From: Poriferisodalis sp965208925
GTDB taxonomy: Bacteria; Actinomycetota; Acidimicrobiia; Acidimicrobiales; Poriferisodalaceae
Direction: 5' to 3'
Length of the DNA: 64,000 nucleotides
Assembly: GCF_965208925.1 (NCBI RefSeq)
Contig: NZ_OZ242364.1
Location: 372,001 to 436,000 of the forward strand
A model generated the notes under the pieces. The model saw nothing but the letters and a program-made list of their open reading frames with translations, had not been told where the DNA came from and did no database searches. Position 1 is the first letter of the stretch. Each line of letters starts with the position of its first letter. This document shows, in pieces, positions 18,856 through 27,338 of this stretch. A program made the translations under genes and the position numbers.

Positions 18856-20013
18856 GTGAGCGGCCTGAAGGTCTCGGGGCGGGCAGACATCGCGCCGTTC
18901 TTCGTCATGGAGATGATGCGGGCGGCTGCTGACCGGGAGGCGGCCGGCGGCGACGTCGTGCACATGGAGGTCGGCCAGCCGTCCACTCCGGCACCCGCAG
19001 GCGCTCGTGCAGCGGCCAAGGCGGCGATCGACGGCGACGTGCTGGGGTACACCTCGGCGGTGGGCATCGAGCCGCTGCGCCAGCGTCTGACCCAGCACTA
19101 CGCCGATTGGTACGGCCACGGCGCCGACGCTGACTGCCTGGTCGTGACCCAGGGCGCCAGCGGCGCGTTCACCTTGGCTTTCCTGTCGTGCTTCGAAGCC
19201 GGCGACCGGGTGGCGGTGACCGCACCCGGCTATCCCTGCTACCGCAACACGCTGGAGGCGCTGGACATCGAGGTGGTCGAGATCGCAGTCACTGCCGAGA
19301 CAGGTTTCCGGCTCACCATTGCAATGCTCGAACAAGTCGGCGAACTCGACGGGCTCGTGGTGGCGAGTCCGGCGAATCCCACCGGCACGATGTTGCCGCC
19401 CGGCGAACTGGACCAGTTGGCGCGCTGGTGCCACACCGCGGGCGTGCGCCTGATCTCCGACGAGATCTACCACGGCATTTCCTACGGCACGCCCGCTGCA
19501 ACGGCCGCCGCATCGAGCCCCAGTGCCGTCGTGGTGAACAGCTTCTCCAAGTACTTCTCGATGACCGGGTGGCGGCTGGGCTGGCTCCTGCTGCCGCCCG
19601 AACTGGTGTCCCCCGTCGAGCGACTCGCGCAGAACGCCACCATCGCCGCCGCCACGGTCAGCCAGCACGCTGCGCTCGGCGCCTTCGACAGCATCGACGA
19701 GCTAGAGGCCAACGTGGCCCGCTATGCCACCAACCGTGAGATCCTGCTGGACGGTCTGCCGGCTGCGGGCTTGGATCGCATCGCCCCGCCCGACGGCGCG
19801 TTCTATCTGTACGCCAACGTCGACCATCTCACCGACGACAGCGCCGAGCTGGCTGCACGGTGGCTGGCCGATCTGGGCATCGCCACGACGCCCGGCATCG
19901 ATTTCGACCCGGCCGAAGGCCACCGCTACATCCGCTTCTCGTTCGCCGGCAGCAACGACGACATGACCCAGACCGTCGAGCGCCTCACTGATTGGGCGCG
20001 CCAGCAGAGTTGA
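18856..20013 (+). CDS. PLP-dependent class I/II aminotransferase
   Basis: 385 aa from GTG 18856. Fold-type I aminotransferase with ASPANPTGTMLP (cofactor-binding Asn), SDEIYHGI, and the PLP-lysine in NSFSKYFSMTGWRLGW, and a C-terminal Arg in RYIRFSF that binds the substrate carboxylate. Similar to the aspartate/alanine aminotransferase group. Substrate not determinable. Divergent from cobQ, with a 75-bp shared promoter region. Confidence 0.87.
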   Translation: MSGLKVSGRADIAPFFVMEMMRAAADREAAGGDVVHMEVGQPSTPAPAGARAAAKAAIDGDVLGYTSAVGIEPLRQRLTQHYADWYGHGADADCLVVTQGASGAFTLAFLSCFEAGDRVAVTAPGYPCYRNTLEALDIEVVEIAVTAETGFRLTIAMLEQVGELDGLVVASPANPTGTMLPPGELDQLARWCHTAGVRLISDEIYHGISYGTPAATAAASSPSAVVVNSFSKYFSMTGWRLGWLLLPPELVSPVERLAQNATIAAATVSQHAALGAFDSIDELEANVARYATNREILLDGLPAAGLDRIAPPDGAFYLYANVDHLTDDSAELAARWLADLGIATTPGIDFDPAEGHRYIRFSFAGSNDDMTQTVERLTDWARQQS

Positions 20014-20056
20014 GCCTTCGGGCGCGACGCGAACCCCAGAACTAGCGTCGCCGTTC

Positions 20057-20851
20057 ATGGAATCGGCAGAACTGGAAACGCTCATCATCGACGCGGCAGA
20101 CAACGGCGTGGTGACCATCACCATGAACCGGCCCAAGCGCCTCAACGCGGCGAGCCCCCAGATGTTCACCGAGCTGCGCGAGACGTGGAACGAGATCGGC
20201 GGTGACCCCACGGTGCGCTGCGTGGTCATGACCGGCGCCGGCGATGCCTTCTGCAGCGGTGCCGACCTGGCCGCCGATGACGGCGACGGCCCCCGCAGGC
20301 ATCCGCTGCAGGGGCTGAACGTGATTCACCAGACCGTGTCGGCCCTCTACTCGATCATGGTGCCGGTCATCGCGAAGGTGAATGGCGTCGCAGCTGGCGC
20401 GGGCATGAACCTCGCCTTGGCGTGCGACTTGATCGTGGCCTCCGATCAAGCTCGCTTCAGCGAGATCTTCTCCCGCCGCGGGCTCAGCGTGGACTTCGGC
20501 GGCACCTGGATCCTGCCCCGGCTCATCGGCCTGCACCGTGCCAAGGAACTCGCATTCTTCGCGGAGGTCATCGATGCCAAGCAGGCGGAGGACTTCGGCA
20601 TCGTCAACAAGGTGGTGCCCCACGGCGAGCTCGACGCCTTTGTAGACGATTGGGCCGACCGCCTCGCTGCCGGGCCGCCGATCGCGGTCGCGATGACCAA
20701 GCGTCTGCTCACCCTCAACGCCTCGGCCGACTTCGCGACGGCACTAGAGGGCGAGGGCATGGCCCAGTCGCTCAACTTCACCACCGACGACACCAAGGAG
20801 GCCGTCAAGGCCTTCCTCGAAAAGCGATCACCCACCTTCACCGGCCGCTAG
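20057..20851 (+). CDS. Enoyl-CoA hydratase/isomerase (crotonase family)
   Basis: 264 aa. Crotonase fold with substrate-binding FCSGADLAADD, oxyanion-hole GVAAGAGMNLALACD, and SVDFGGTWILPRLIG, where the usual second catalytic Glu position is Asp. Ends with the family-typical FLEKRSPTFTGR. It probably hydrates or isomerises enoyl-CoA in fatty-acid or amino-acid breakdown. Convergent with the acyl-CoA dehydrogenase at 20873, 21 bp apart. Confidence 0.88.
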   Translation: MESAELETLIIDAADNGVVTITMNRPKRLNAASPQMFTELRETWNEIGGDPTVRCVVMTGAGDAFCSGADLAADDGDGPRRHPLQGLNVIHQTVSALYSIMVPVIAKVNGVAAGAGMNLALACDLIVASDQARFSEIFSRRGLSVDFGGTWILPRLIGLHRAKELAFFAEVIDAKQAEDFGIVNKVVPHGELDAFVDDWADRLAAGPPIAVAMTKRLLTLNASADFATALEGEGMAQSLNFTTDDTKEAVKAFLEKRSPTFTGR

Positions 20852-20872
20852 CGCCGGGCGGGCCGCGGTTGA

Positions 20873-22075
20873 TCAGGCGAGGGTGGCGCGAGACTCGGCC
20901 CAGGTCTTGCCCGACTCCACGTCGACGTCGTGGGGCAGGCCCAGCACCCGCTCGGCGATGATGTTGCGCTGCACTTCGGAGGTGCCGCCGCCGATCGTCA
21001 GAGCCGGGCTGAACAGGTAGCCGCCGTGCCAACCGTTCCAGCCCTCCACCACCGCTTGCGTCTTGGGGAACTGGGGGGAGGTGCCCAGCGGCCCCGTGTC
21101 TGCCAGCAGTCCATGGGCGCCTGAGAGATCTTTGGCCAGCGTCATCACGTGCTGGCCGTGATCGTCGGCGAGCGCCTTGCGCACGCTGGCCTCGGGTCCG
21201 GGCTGGCGACCCTGCAGGCGAGCACTCAGCGTTCGCAGCCGGATGAGGCGCAGCACCTCGCCTTCGATGTGAAGGCGTGCGGCCCGGTCGCGCATCACCG
21301 GATCGCTCAATCCACCGGCAGAACGGATGACATCCAGCAGATCTGCCGCGCTGGGGCCGCTGCCCCACAGCGCCCCCTCGCCTGAGAGCGACACCCGCTC
21401 GTTGCCGAGCGTGACCTTGGCCAGCCGCCAGCCGTCGTTCTCGTCGCCGATCCGGTTCTCCACCGGCAGTTCCATGTCGGTGAAGAACGTCTGGTTGAAC
21501 GAGTACGCGGTGGTCATGTCGATGATGGGGCGCAGTTCGAGGCCGGGAGTGTCCATCGGGCAGATGAAGTACGACACACCCCGATGTTTGGGCACGTCCG
21601 GATCGGTGCGAGCGATGAGGATGCCGAACTTGCTGCGATGCGCTCCGGAGGACCAGATCTTCGAACCGTTCACGATGTACCGGTCGCCGTCGCGCACGGC
21701 GCGGGTGGCCAGGTTCGCCAGATCAGAGCCGCTGTCGGGCTCGGAGAAGAGCTGGCACCAGACCTCCTCACCGGTGAGGATCGGCCACAGGTACCGGTCC
21801 ATCTGAACCTGATCGCCGCCGTAGATGATCGTCGGCCCTGCCCAGCCGAGCCCGATGCCGCCGGCCAGGCGCTTCACGCCGGCCGAGGCCAGCTCCTCGT
21901 CGATCAGCAGTTGGGTGATCGGGTCGGCTTCGAGGCCGTAGGGCTTGGGCCAGTGCGGGGCCACATAGCCCGCGTGCGCCAGCGCCTCCTGGCTGGGGTT
22001 GCCGTCGTGATCGTCGAGCCAGTCGCGCACTGCGACACGGCGAGGATCGTCGTCGTCCGGCCAATCGAAGTCCAT
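20873..22075 (-). CDS. Acyl-CoA dehydrogenase (FadE-like)
   Basis: 400 aa with N-terminal helical, middle beta (QLFSEPDSGSDLANLATRA) and C-terminal helical domains of the acyl-CoA dehydrogenase family. FAD-binding is supported by WSSGAHRSKF and the C-terminal GGTSEVQRNIIAERVLGLP. The usual catalytic Glu just before the G-T in that motif is Gly here (GGGTSEV at about 362-368), as in some actinobacterial FadE chains that work as one half of a heteromeric pair or use a Glu elsewhere. Substrate unknown. Confidence 0.85.
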   Translation of the reverse strand: MDFDWPDDDDPRRVAVRDWLDDHDGNPSQEALAHAGYVAPHWPKPYGLEADPITQLLIDEELASAGVKRLAGGIGLGWAGPTIIYGGDQVQMDRYLWPILTGEEVWCQLFSEPDSGSDLANLATRAVRDGDRYIVNGSKIWSSGAHRSKFGILIARTDPDVPKHRGVSYFICPMDTPGLELRPIIDMTTAYSFNQTFFTDMELPVENRIGDENDGWRLAKVTLGNERVSLSGEGALWGSGPSAADLLDVIRSAGGLSDPVMRDRAARLHIEGEVLRLIRLRTLSARLQGRQPGPEASVRKALADDHGQHVMTLAKDLSGAHGLLADTGPLGTSPQFPKTQAVVEGWNGWHGGYLFSPALTIGGGTSEVQRNIIAERVLGLPHDVDVESGKTWAESRATLA

Positions 22076-22109
22076 GTGCGGACCCTAGCGAAGGGCCCCG
22101 AGACGCGAA

Positions 22110-22139
22110 CAGGCCCCCGCTCGACTGAGCAGGGGCCTG
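22110..22139 (-). terminator. GC-rich hairpin, probable terminator
   Basis: CAGGCCCC and GGGGCCTG arms plus inner GCTC/GAGC around a 4-base loop, with one C/A mismatch. It lies 35 bp upstream of the acyl-CoA dehydrogenase start and downstream of the P1 peptidase gene on the same strand, so it could end the upstream transcript. No long U tail, as is common in high-GC actinobacteria. Confidence 0.6.
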
Positions 22140-22142
22140 CTG

Positions 22143-22327
22143 CTACCCGAAGATCATGTTCGCGCCGCCGCCCGAAGGCGGGGCCGCGGCCGCGTGAGGA
22201 CCAGCACGCGGATCTTGTGGGGTTCGGTGGTCCGGGTTGGAGTCGCCACCTGATGGAGACGTCCCCTTCTCGGAAGCGGGTCGCCTCAGCGCCCGGCCAC
22301 CTCCAGAGTCCTGTTGCGTTTCGGCAT
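22143..22327 (-). other. Possible small gene, frame interrupted
   Basis: This is most of the 307-bp gap between the P1 peptidase and the acyl-CoA dehydrogenase. ATG 22327 has a strong aaaggggg Shine-Dalgarno but the frame closes after 13 codons (MPKRNRTLEVAGR, stop at 22286). The -1 frame stays open from there to a TAG at 22143, encodes a Gly/Pro/Ser-rich tail ending GANMIFG, and stops 4 bp before the terminator hairpin. Start signal, continuing frame and terminator together look like one small gene with a one-base lesion or a -1 shift, but the product is not recognised and the gap may simply be non-coding. Confidence 0.25.
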
Positions 22328-22382
22328 TGCTTGGACCACCCCCTTTCTCTGGTGCAACCAGATTGCCACAGACGCGACCGGA

Positions 22383-23333
22383 TCAGGTAACGAATTCCGA
22401 TCTGATGGCTCTCGCGACTGCGGCTGCCCCGAGCGTCGCAACCAGATCAGGCTGGGTGTCCACCTCGCCGGTCGCGAGCAGGAACAGCGCATCGCCGTCG
22501 AAATTCGTGTGCGGGGGCTCGATAGCCCGGGCAATGCCCGTGTGCGCCAGGTCGGCCGCACGGCAGGCCTCTGGTTTGGTGAGCCGGGCGTTGGTGACCA
22601 AGCAGCCGATCGTCGTATTGCCGCGCTCGGGCGATTCCGGCTTTGCCGTGCCGCGGCCAGTGAATCCGGGAATCGCCTCGACCGGGTCATACGGGTAGCG
22701 CTCAGCCCCGGGCGGCGCCGTGCAACCGGCGAGCACGGTCCCATCGGCGTCGATGACGTCACCCAAGGCGTTGACCGCCACGAGCGCGCCGACGACCACA
22801 TTGCCCGAGCGCTCCACCGCCGTGCCCAGTGCGCCCGACACGGAGAAGTCCCGACCAGCGACCTTGCCGATCGTGCAGCCCCGCCCGACGCCCACACGCC
22901 CGGTGGCGGGTTCGTCAGCGCTGGCGGCCTCGCAGGCAGCCCAGCCGGCCTCGGCGGTCGGCCGTGGACTGTCAGGCCCCGCGATGTCGTACAGCACAGC
23001 GGCACCCACCACCGGCACGATGCTGTCGCGGATGTCCAGCCCGCGGCCATGCTCGGCGCACCACCGCACCACGCCGTCGGCTGCTGCGAGCCCGAACACA
23101 CTGTTGCCGCACAGCACCACGCCGTGGCATTCGACGCCGGCACCAGTGGGCCCCAGTGCCGCCGCCTCGCGAGTGCCCGGGGCCCCGCCTCGCACCGCAA
23201 TCGCGCCCAGCGTGCCCGCCGGCGGCAGCACCACCGTCACGCCCGTCTCCGCGACCTCGTCGGTCCACGAGCCCACCAGCACCGATGGCAACCCCAACGC
23301 CATGGCCGCGCACCCTACGCGCTGGCTCGTCAT
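22383..23333 (-). CDS. P1 family peptidase (DmpA-type N-terminal nucleophile aminopeptidase)
   Basis: 316 aa. Features of the DmpA/P1 family: Gly-rich early region with VRGGAPGTRE, GVVLCGNSVFGLAAADG, VGRGCTIGK and, near residue 235, the autoprocessing junction GNTTIGCLVTNA, where the chain is cut and the exposed Thr (or Ser) becomes the nucleophile. Members are L-aminopeptidase/D-amidase or esterase-like enzymes. The first residues to MALGLP may be extra; ATG at 23303 is an alternative start. Confidence 0.85.
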   Translation of the reverse strand: MTSQRVGCAAMALGLPSVLVGSWTDEVAETGVTVVLPPAGTLGAIAVRGGAPGTREAAALGPTGAGVECHGVVLCGNSVFGLAAADGVVRWCAEHGRGLDIRDSIVPVVGAAVLYDIAGPDSPRPTAEAGWAACEAASADEPATGRVGVGRGCTIGKVAGRDFSVSGALGTAVERSGNVVVGALVAVNALGDVIDADGTVLAGCTAPPGAERYPYDPVEAIPGFTGRGTAKPESPERGNTTIGCLVTNARLTKPEACRAADLAHTGIARAIEPPHTNFDGDALFLLATGEVDTQPDLVATLGAAAVARAIRSEFVT

Positions 23334-23369
23334 CTGGGTCCATTTCGGCGACGCGAAGGACTTGCGCGG

Positions 23370-23413
23370 TTCTTAGCCAGCTCTCAGCCAGTCCTTAACC
23401 GGCTCTCACAATC
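23370..23413 (+). promoter_or_regulatory. Four 11-bp direct repeats, probable OmpR-family operator
   Basis: TTCTTAGCCAG, CTCTCAGCCAG, TCCTTAACCGG and CTCTCACAATC lie head to tail with exact 11-bp period, 43 bp before the start of the lipoprotein gene. Helical-turn-spaced direct repeats of this type are the usual binding layout for OmpR/PhoB-type response regulators (for example MprA-like CTCAG half-sites). They probably control the export operon 23456-28574. No two-component gene is adjacent. Confidence 0.5.
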
Positions 23414-23455
23414 GGTTCGTACGGTGCGGCCCGCCCGACTCGGAGGACCTCCTGC

Positions 23456-24223
23456 ATGCCCAAACTCTTGTGGACGACACGTGTCGCAGTCGGGACACTC
23501 GTTGCGCTCATGGCGGTTGCCTGTGGAGGCGACGATTCCAGTGGCCTCGCCACGCTGCAGGGGGTGACTACCGCCGCACCCGATGAGACCCTCACGGCCG
23601 CTGGCGCCGAAGAACCTACATCCGCGGCGGGTGTGACGCAGCGCAGCAACGAGGCCGCAACCACGACCACCGCCGACGAGACCGGAGCCGAAGAATCCGT
23701 TGCCCACGACACCGCTGCTGACGACACGACGTCATCGGACGACGCCGACGATCTCACCGATGAGGAACGCCTGCTCGAATTCGCCCAGTGCATGCGCGAC
23801 AACGGCGTCGAGTTTCCCGATCCCGTCGTGGAGGCCGACGGCACGATCACCTTCGGACTGCGTCCCGGCAGAGGCACCGGCGGACAGGACGCCGAGGGTC
23901 TCCAGGCCATCGGCCGCGATCCGGATCTGCCGGCAGCTCAAGCCGCGTGCAGTGAGATCATCGACGGCCAGGCTCTCGGTCCCGGCGGGCAGAACTTCGA
24001 CGAAGTCCGGATCGAGCTCATGGATCGCCTGCTCGAATTCGCCCAGTGCATGCGCGACGAGGGCGTCGATGTATCCGACCCCGACCCGAATGCGTTCGGC
24101 CCCGGCAGCGGAGGCGGGAGGCCGTTCGGCGGGCTTGATTTCGACGATGCAGACGTGAGTGCAGCATTTGAGGTCTGCGGCGACCGACTGCCCGCTGGTC
24201 CAGGCCGTGGAGGCGGACAGTGA
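23456..24223 (+). CDS. Secreted lipoprotein with two LLEFAQCMRD repeats, export-operon partner
   Basis: 255 aa behind ggaggacc Shine-Dalgarno. Lipobox MAVACG with Cys23, a long acidic Thr/Ala/Asp-rich linker to about residue 103, then two copies of RLLEFAQCMRD(N/E)GV, each followed by an Asp/Pro-rich stretch and a further Cys near a D-P-x-L/F context. The stop overlaps the GTG of the membrane-fusion adaptor by 4 bp (GTGA), so translation is probably coupled. Similar small lipoproteins accompany MacAB-like exporters in actinobacteria; the molecular role is not known. Confidence 0.72.
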   Translation: MPKLLWTTRVAVGTLVALMAVACGGDDSSGLATLQGVTTAAPDETLTAAGAEEPTSAAGVTQRSNEAATTTTADETGAEESVAHDTAADDTTSSDDADDLTDEERLLEFAQCMRDNGVEFPDPVVEADGTITFGLRPGRGTGGQDAEGLQAIGRDPDLPAAQAACSEIIDGQALGPGGQNFDEVRIELMDRLLEFAQCMRDEGVDVSDPDPNAFGPGSGGGRPFGGLDFDDADVSAAFEVCGDRLPAGPGRGGGQ

Positions 24224-26616
24224 CCCCTCAGCGCAAGCGCCGGCTGCTCGGCACCGCAGTGGTGGCTGTGGTTGTCGTCGCCGCCGCCGTCGTCATCCTG
24301 CTCATGTCTGGCGCCGACAACGGCGACAGCGTCGATCAGGCAGAAGAGGCCGAGATCAGCACCGTCACGGTGACCCAACGTGATCTCACCGAGTATCTGG
24401 AGATCTCCGGGACCCTCGACTACGAGGGAACGGTCACGCTCACATCTCGCGATAACGGCGTGCTTATGCACCTTGCAGACGAGGGGACGATCCTGCGTCA
24501 AGGCGAGCAGATCTACCTTGTCCGCTATGAGCCATCAGAGGCGGAGACCGCGCGCGTCCTCGCTGGGGTGGCCTCGGCTCGAGATGCGCTGTCGGCCGCT
24601 GCCGACAAGCTGGACGACGCCACCTCTGGGCCCGACGAAGCTGACGCTGCAGCGGCGCGGGCTGCAGTGGCGGAGGCCGTCGAGGCCCGCGACCGGCTGA
24701 TCGAACCGCCGAGCCCCGCGGAGATCAGCAGCGCTCAAGCTGCAGTAGCTGCTGCATCAGAGGCCTTGGACGCGTTGGACAATCCCACAGCCGGTGACCT
24801 CGCGTCTGCGAGGGCAGAGATCGCTACAGCCGAAGCCAGACTGGCCGAGCTGAAGGCGGGCCCACCCGAAGCCGAAATCGACACAGCACGAGTGGCGGTG
24901 CAGATCGCCGAGCAAACACTGGCCGATCTGACAGCAGGGCCGTCCGAAGCCGAAATCGACACAGCACAAGCAGCAGTGCAAACAGCCAAACAAGCACTCG
25001 CCGACCTGCAAGCAGGCCCATCCGAAGCCGAAATCGACACAGCACAAGCAGCAGTGCAAACAGCCAAACAAGCACTCGCCGACCTGCAAGCAGGCCCATC
25101 CGAAGCCGAAATCGACACAGCAGAGGCGAATCGGCTGGCTGCTTGGGAGAGGCTCCGCGACGAGCTTCAGCATTCCGACAACGAAGTCGAAGTCGAGCTG
25201 GCGCGTGCGGAGTTGCTCACTGCCGAAGAGATCCTCGCTGCTCTCCAAACAGGTCCAACCGATGCCGAGATCGACGACGCCCAAGCCCGCGTTCTCACCG
25301 CCGAACAGAACCTCGCCGACCTGCAGGCAGGCCCCACCCAAGCCCAGATCGACGATGCCCAAGCCGGCTCACTGGCTGCTGAAGAGGCCCTGGCCGACCT
25401 GTTGGCCGGCCCGACCGACGCAGAGATCAACGAAGCCGAAGCCCAGGTACTGACTGCCGAAGAGGCGCTCGCCGATCTGCTCGCAGGCCCGACCGAGGCA
25501 GAGATCAACGAAGCCGAAGCCCAAGTGCTCACCGCCAAAGAACGGCTGGACCTGCTTGAGCGTCCCACCCATGTTCAGTACGCGCAGGCACGCGCCGACC
25601 TCGACGCCGCCGAAGAATCGCTCGCCGATCTTCGCTCCGGGCCTACGCAGGCTGAGATCGATACGGCAGACGCCTCCATCCTGACCGCAGAGCGGGCACT
25701 TGCTGACCTGCTCGCTGAGGTGACCGCCGCAGAACTCGCAGCACTCGAAGCGTCTCTGGCCAGCGCCGAAGCGGAGCTCGTCAGCGCCCAAGCGGAAGTG
25801 ACTGCTCACGGACAGACACACCGACCGCTGCACCTCCTCTACGGCAGCATCCCGACGTACCGAGACATGACGGTCGGCCTCGAAGGCCCCGACATCAGGC
25901 AGCTCGAAGAGAACCTGGCCAGCTTGGGCTTCGGAGACGACGCGTTCGCGGTCGACGGCGTCTTCGACGATCACACCGCTGCCGCGGTGGGGCGCTGGCA
26001 GCAAGCAACCGGGCAGCACATCGACGGCATGGTGGGCACCGCTGACGTGCTCTTCGTCGCAGGTCCCTCGGTGATCGAATCCTGGGAGCCGGGCATCGAG
26101 ATCGGTCAAGAGTTGGCAGCCGGCAGGACGCTCGTCTCGCTCACCGTGGTCGAGACTCCCGAGCGAGCCAGCATGACGACAACGCAGCGGGTCACAGCCA
26201 ATCTGCCGCTCGGCGATCGTGACCTCGTCTCGGTCGGCATCGAAGTCAATGTCGAGCTGCCGGACGACTCCGACGTCACCGGAACCGTCTCCGCCATCAA
26301 CCCCTCGCCTGTGCTCGACACCCAAACGGGCGAGAACTATGTCGAGGTGACGATCCTGCTCTCCGAGCCCGCCTCGCCGATTTGGATCGGCGCAACGGTC
26401 ACCGTCGAGATCACCCAAACGCTGATCCCCGGCGCCCTGGTGGTGCCCGCCACTGCCCTGCTCGCCCTCGTCGAAGGCGGCAGTGCTGTGGAAGTGCTCA
26501 ACGCCGACGGCTCGGTGCGTCTCGTGGGCGTCGAGACCGGGCTGTTCGTCGACGGCGACGTCGAGGTGATCAGCCCCGAACTCGAGGCCGGCATGCGCAT
26601 CGTGGTTCCGCGGTGA
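24220..26616 (+). CDS. HlyD/MacA-like membrane fusion adaptor with peptidoglycan-binding domain
   Basis: 798 aa from GTG 24220. One N-terminal membrane anchor (residues 9-30), a barrel-sandwich segment (LEISGTLDYEGTVTLTSRDNGV), then an unusually long Ala/Glu/Asp-rich helical region (about 110-520) built from near-regular repeats of AGPxEAEIDxAxA...ALADL, then a peptidoglycan_binding_1 domain (EGPDIRQLEENLASLGFG ... FDDHTAAAVGRWQQ), and a second lipoyl/beta-barrel half to the C-terminus. It is expected to extend from the membrane into the cell wall and connect with the ATPase and permease encoded next. Confidence 0.85.
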   Translation: MTPQRKRRLLGTAVVAVVVVAAAVVILLMSGADNGDSVDQAEEAEISTVTVTQRDLTEYLEISGTLDYEGTVTLTSRDNGVLMHLADEGTILRQGEQIYLVRYEPSEAETARVLAGVASARDALSAAADKLDDATSGPDEADAAAARAAVAEAVEARDRLIEPPSPAEISSAQAAVAAASEALDALDNPTAGDLASARAEIATAEARLAELKAGPPEAEIDTARVAVQIAEQTLADLTAGPSEAEIDTAQAAVQTAKQALADLQAGPSEAEIDTAQAAVQTAKQALADLQAGPSEAEIDTAEANRLAAWERLRDELQHSDNEVEVELARAELLTAEEILAALQTGPTDAEIDDAQARVLTAEQNLADLQAGPTQAQIDDAQAGSLAAEEALADLLAGPTDAEINEAEAQVLTAEEALADLLAGPTEAEINEAEAQVLTAKERLDLLERPTHVQYAQARADLDAAEESLADLRSGPTQAEIDTADASILTAERALADLLAEVTAAELAALEASLASAEAELVSAQAEVTAHGQTHRPLHLLYGSIPTYRDMTVGLEGPDIRQLEENLASLGFGDDAFAVDGVFDDHTAAAVGRWQQATGQHIDGMVGTADVLFVAGPSVIESWEPGIEIGQELAAGRTLVSLTVVETPERASMTTTQRVTANLPLGDRDLVSVGIEVNVELPDDSDVTGTVSAINPSPVLDTQTGENYVEVTILLSEPASPIWIGATVTVEITQTLIPGALVVPATALLALVEGGSAVEVLNADGSVRLVGVETGLFVDGDVEVISPELEAGMRIVVPR
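24943..25122 (+). repeat. 78-bp perfect tandem repeat inside the adaptor gene
   Basis: Bases 24943-25020 and 25021-25098 are identical, and the first 24 bases recur at 25099-25122. The unit encodes 26 residues of the helical hairpin. Identity at third codon positions shows very recent duplication or ongoing unequal exchange; the flanking homologous units are diverged. Confidence 0.9.
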
Positions 26617-27314
26617 ATCCCGCGGCACCGGCCATCGAGCTGCGTGATGTATCCAAGCGCTACGCCGGCTCACCGCCGGTGATCGCGCTGGATCGGGTGA
26701 CCGTGCAGATCTGCCAGGGCGAGATGGTTGCGGTCGTCGGGCAGTCGGGCAGCGGCAAGTCCACGATGCTCCACGTCATGGGCACGCTCGACCAGCCGAC
26801 GAGCGGCTCGGTGCTGATCGAAGGAATCGACACCTCAGCGCTGCCCGACGACCGTCTCGCAGCAATCCGGGGCCGTCGCGTCGGCTTCGTCTTCCAACGC
26901 TTCTTCCTGCTGGCCGGAATTCCCATCATCGACAACGTCGCAAACGGCTTGCTCTACACCGGCACCTCGCGCGCAGAACGGCGCACGGCCGCGGAGGCCG
27001 TGCTGGAGCGCGTCGGGCTCGGCGACCGCATCTGGCACCGACCCAACGAACTGTCCGGCGGGGAAACGCAGAGAGTGGCCATTGCTCGCGCACTGGTCCA
27101 TCGACCTGCGTTCATCCTGGCCGACGAGCCCACGGGCAATCTCGACTCTGCGTCATCGGCATCGATCATGGATCTCTTCGGGTCGCTGCACGAAGAAGGC
27201 CGCACGATCGTGATCGTCACGCACAACGAGGCGATTGCTGCAGCACTGCCTCGGCAACTGCAGATCCTCGATGGACGGCTCGAACGTGACATCCGCATCG
27301 ACGCAAGTCGCTGA
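26613..27314 (+). CDS. ABC transporter ATP-binding protein (MacB/LolD type)
   Basis: 233 aa from GTG 26613, overlapping the adaptor stop. Walker A GQSGSGKST, LSGGETQRVAIARAL signature, Walker B FILADEPTGNLD and switch His in VTHNEA. The DEPTGNLDS sequence is typical of the LolD/MacB branch. Acts with the permease at 27339 and the adaptor at 24220. Confidence 0.9.
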   Translation: MNPAAPAIELRDVSKRYAGSPPVIALDRVTVQICQGEMVAVVGQSGSGKSTMLHVMGTLDQPTSGSVLIEGIDTSALPDDRLAAIRGRRVGFVFQRFFLLAGIPIIDNVANGLLYTGTSRAERRTAAEAVLERVGLGDRIWHRPNELSGGETQRVAIARALVHRPAFILADEPTGNLDSASSASIMDLFGSLHEEGRTIVIVTHNEAIAAALPRQLQILDGRLERDIRIDASR

Positions 27315-27338
27315 CGCGCCCGCTGACTTGGTGGCCCG

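Noticed and set aside
22110..22139. Riboswitch or attenuator for the acyl-CoA dehydrogenase
   Set aside because: A simple stem with a 4-base loop and no alternative pairing seen; terminator of the upstream transcript is simpler.
24943..25122. Tandem repeats considered as a CRISPR array
   Set aside because: Units are 78 bp without unique spacers, in frame within a helical-repeat coding sequence.
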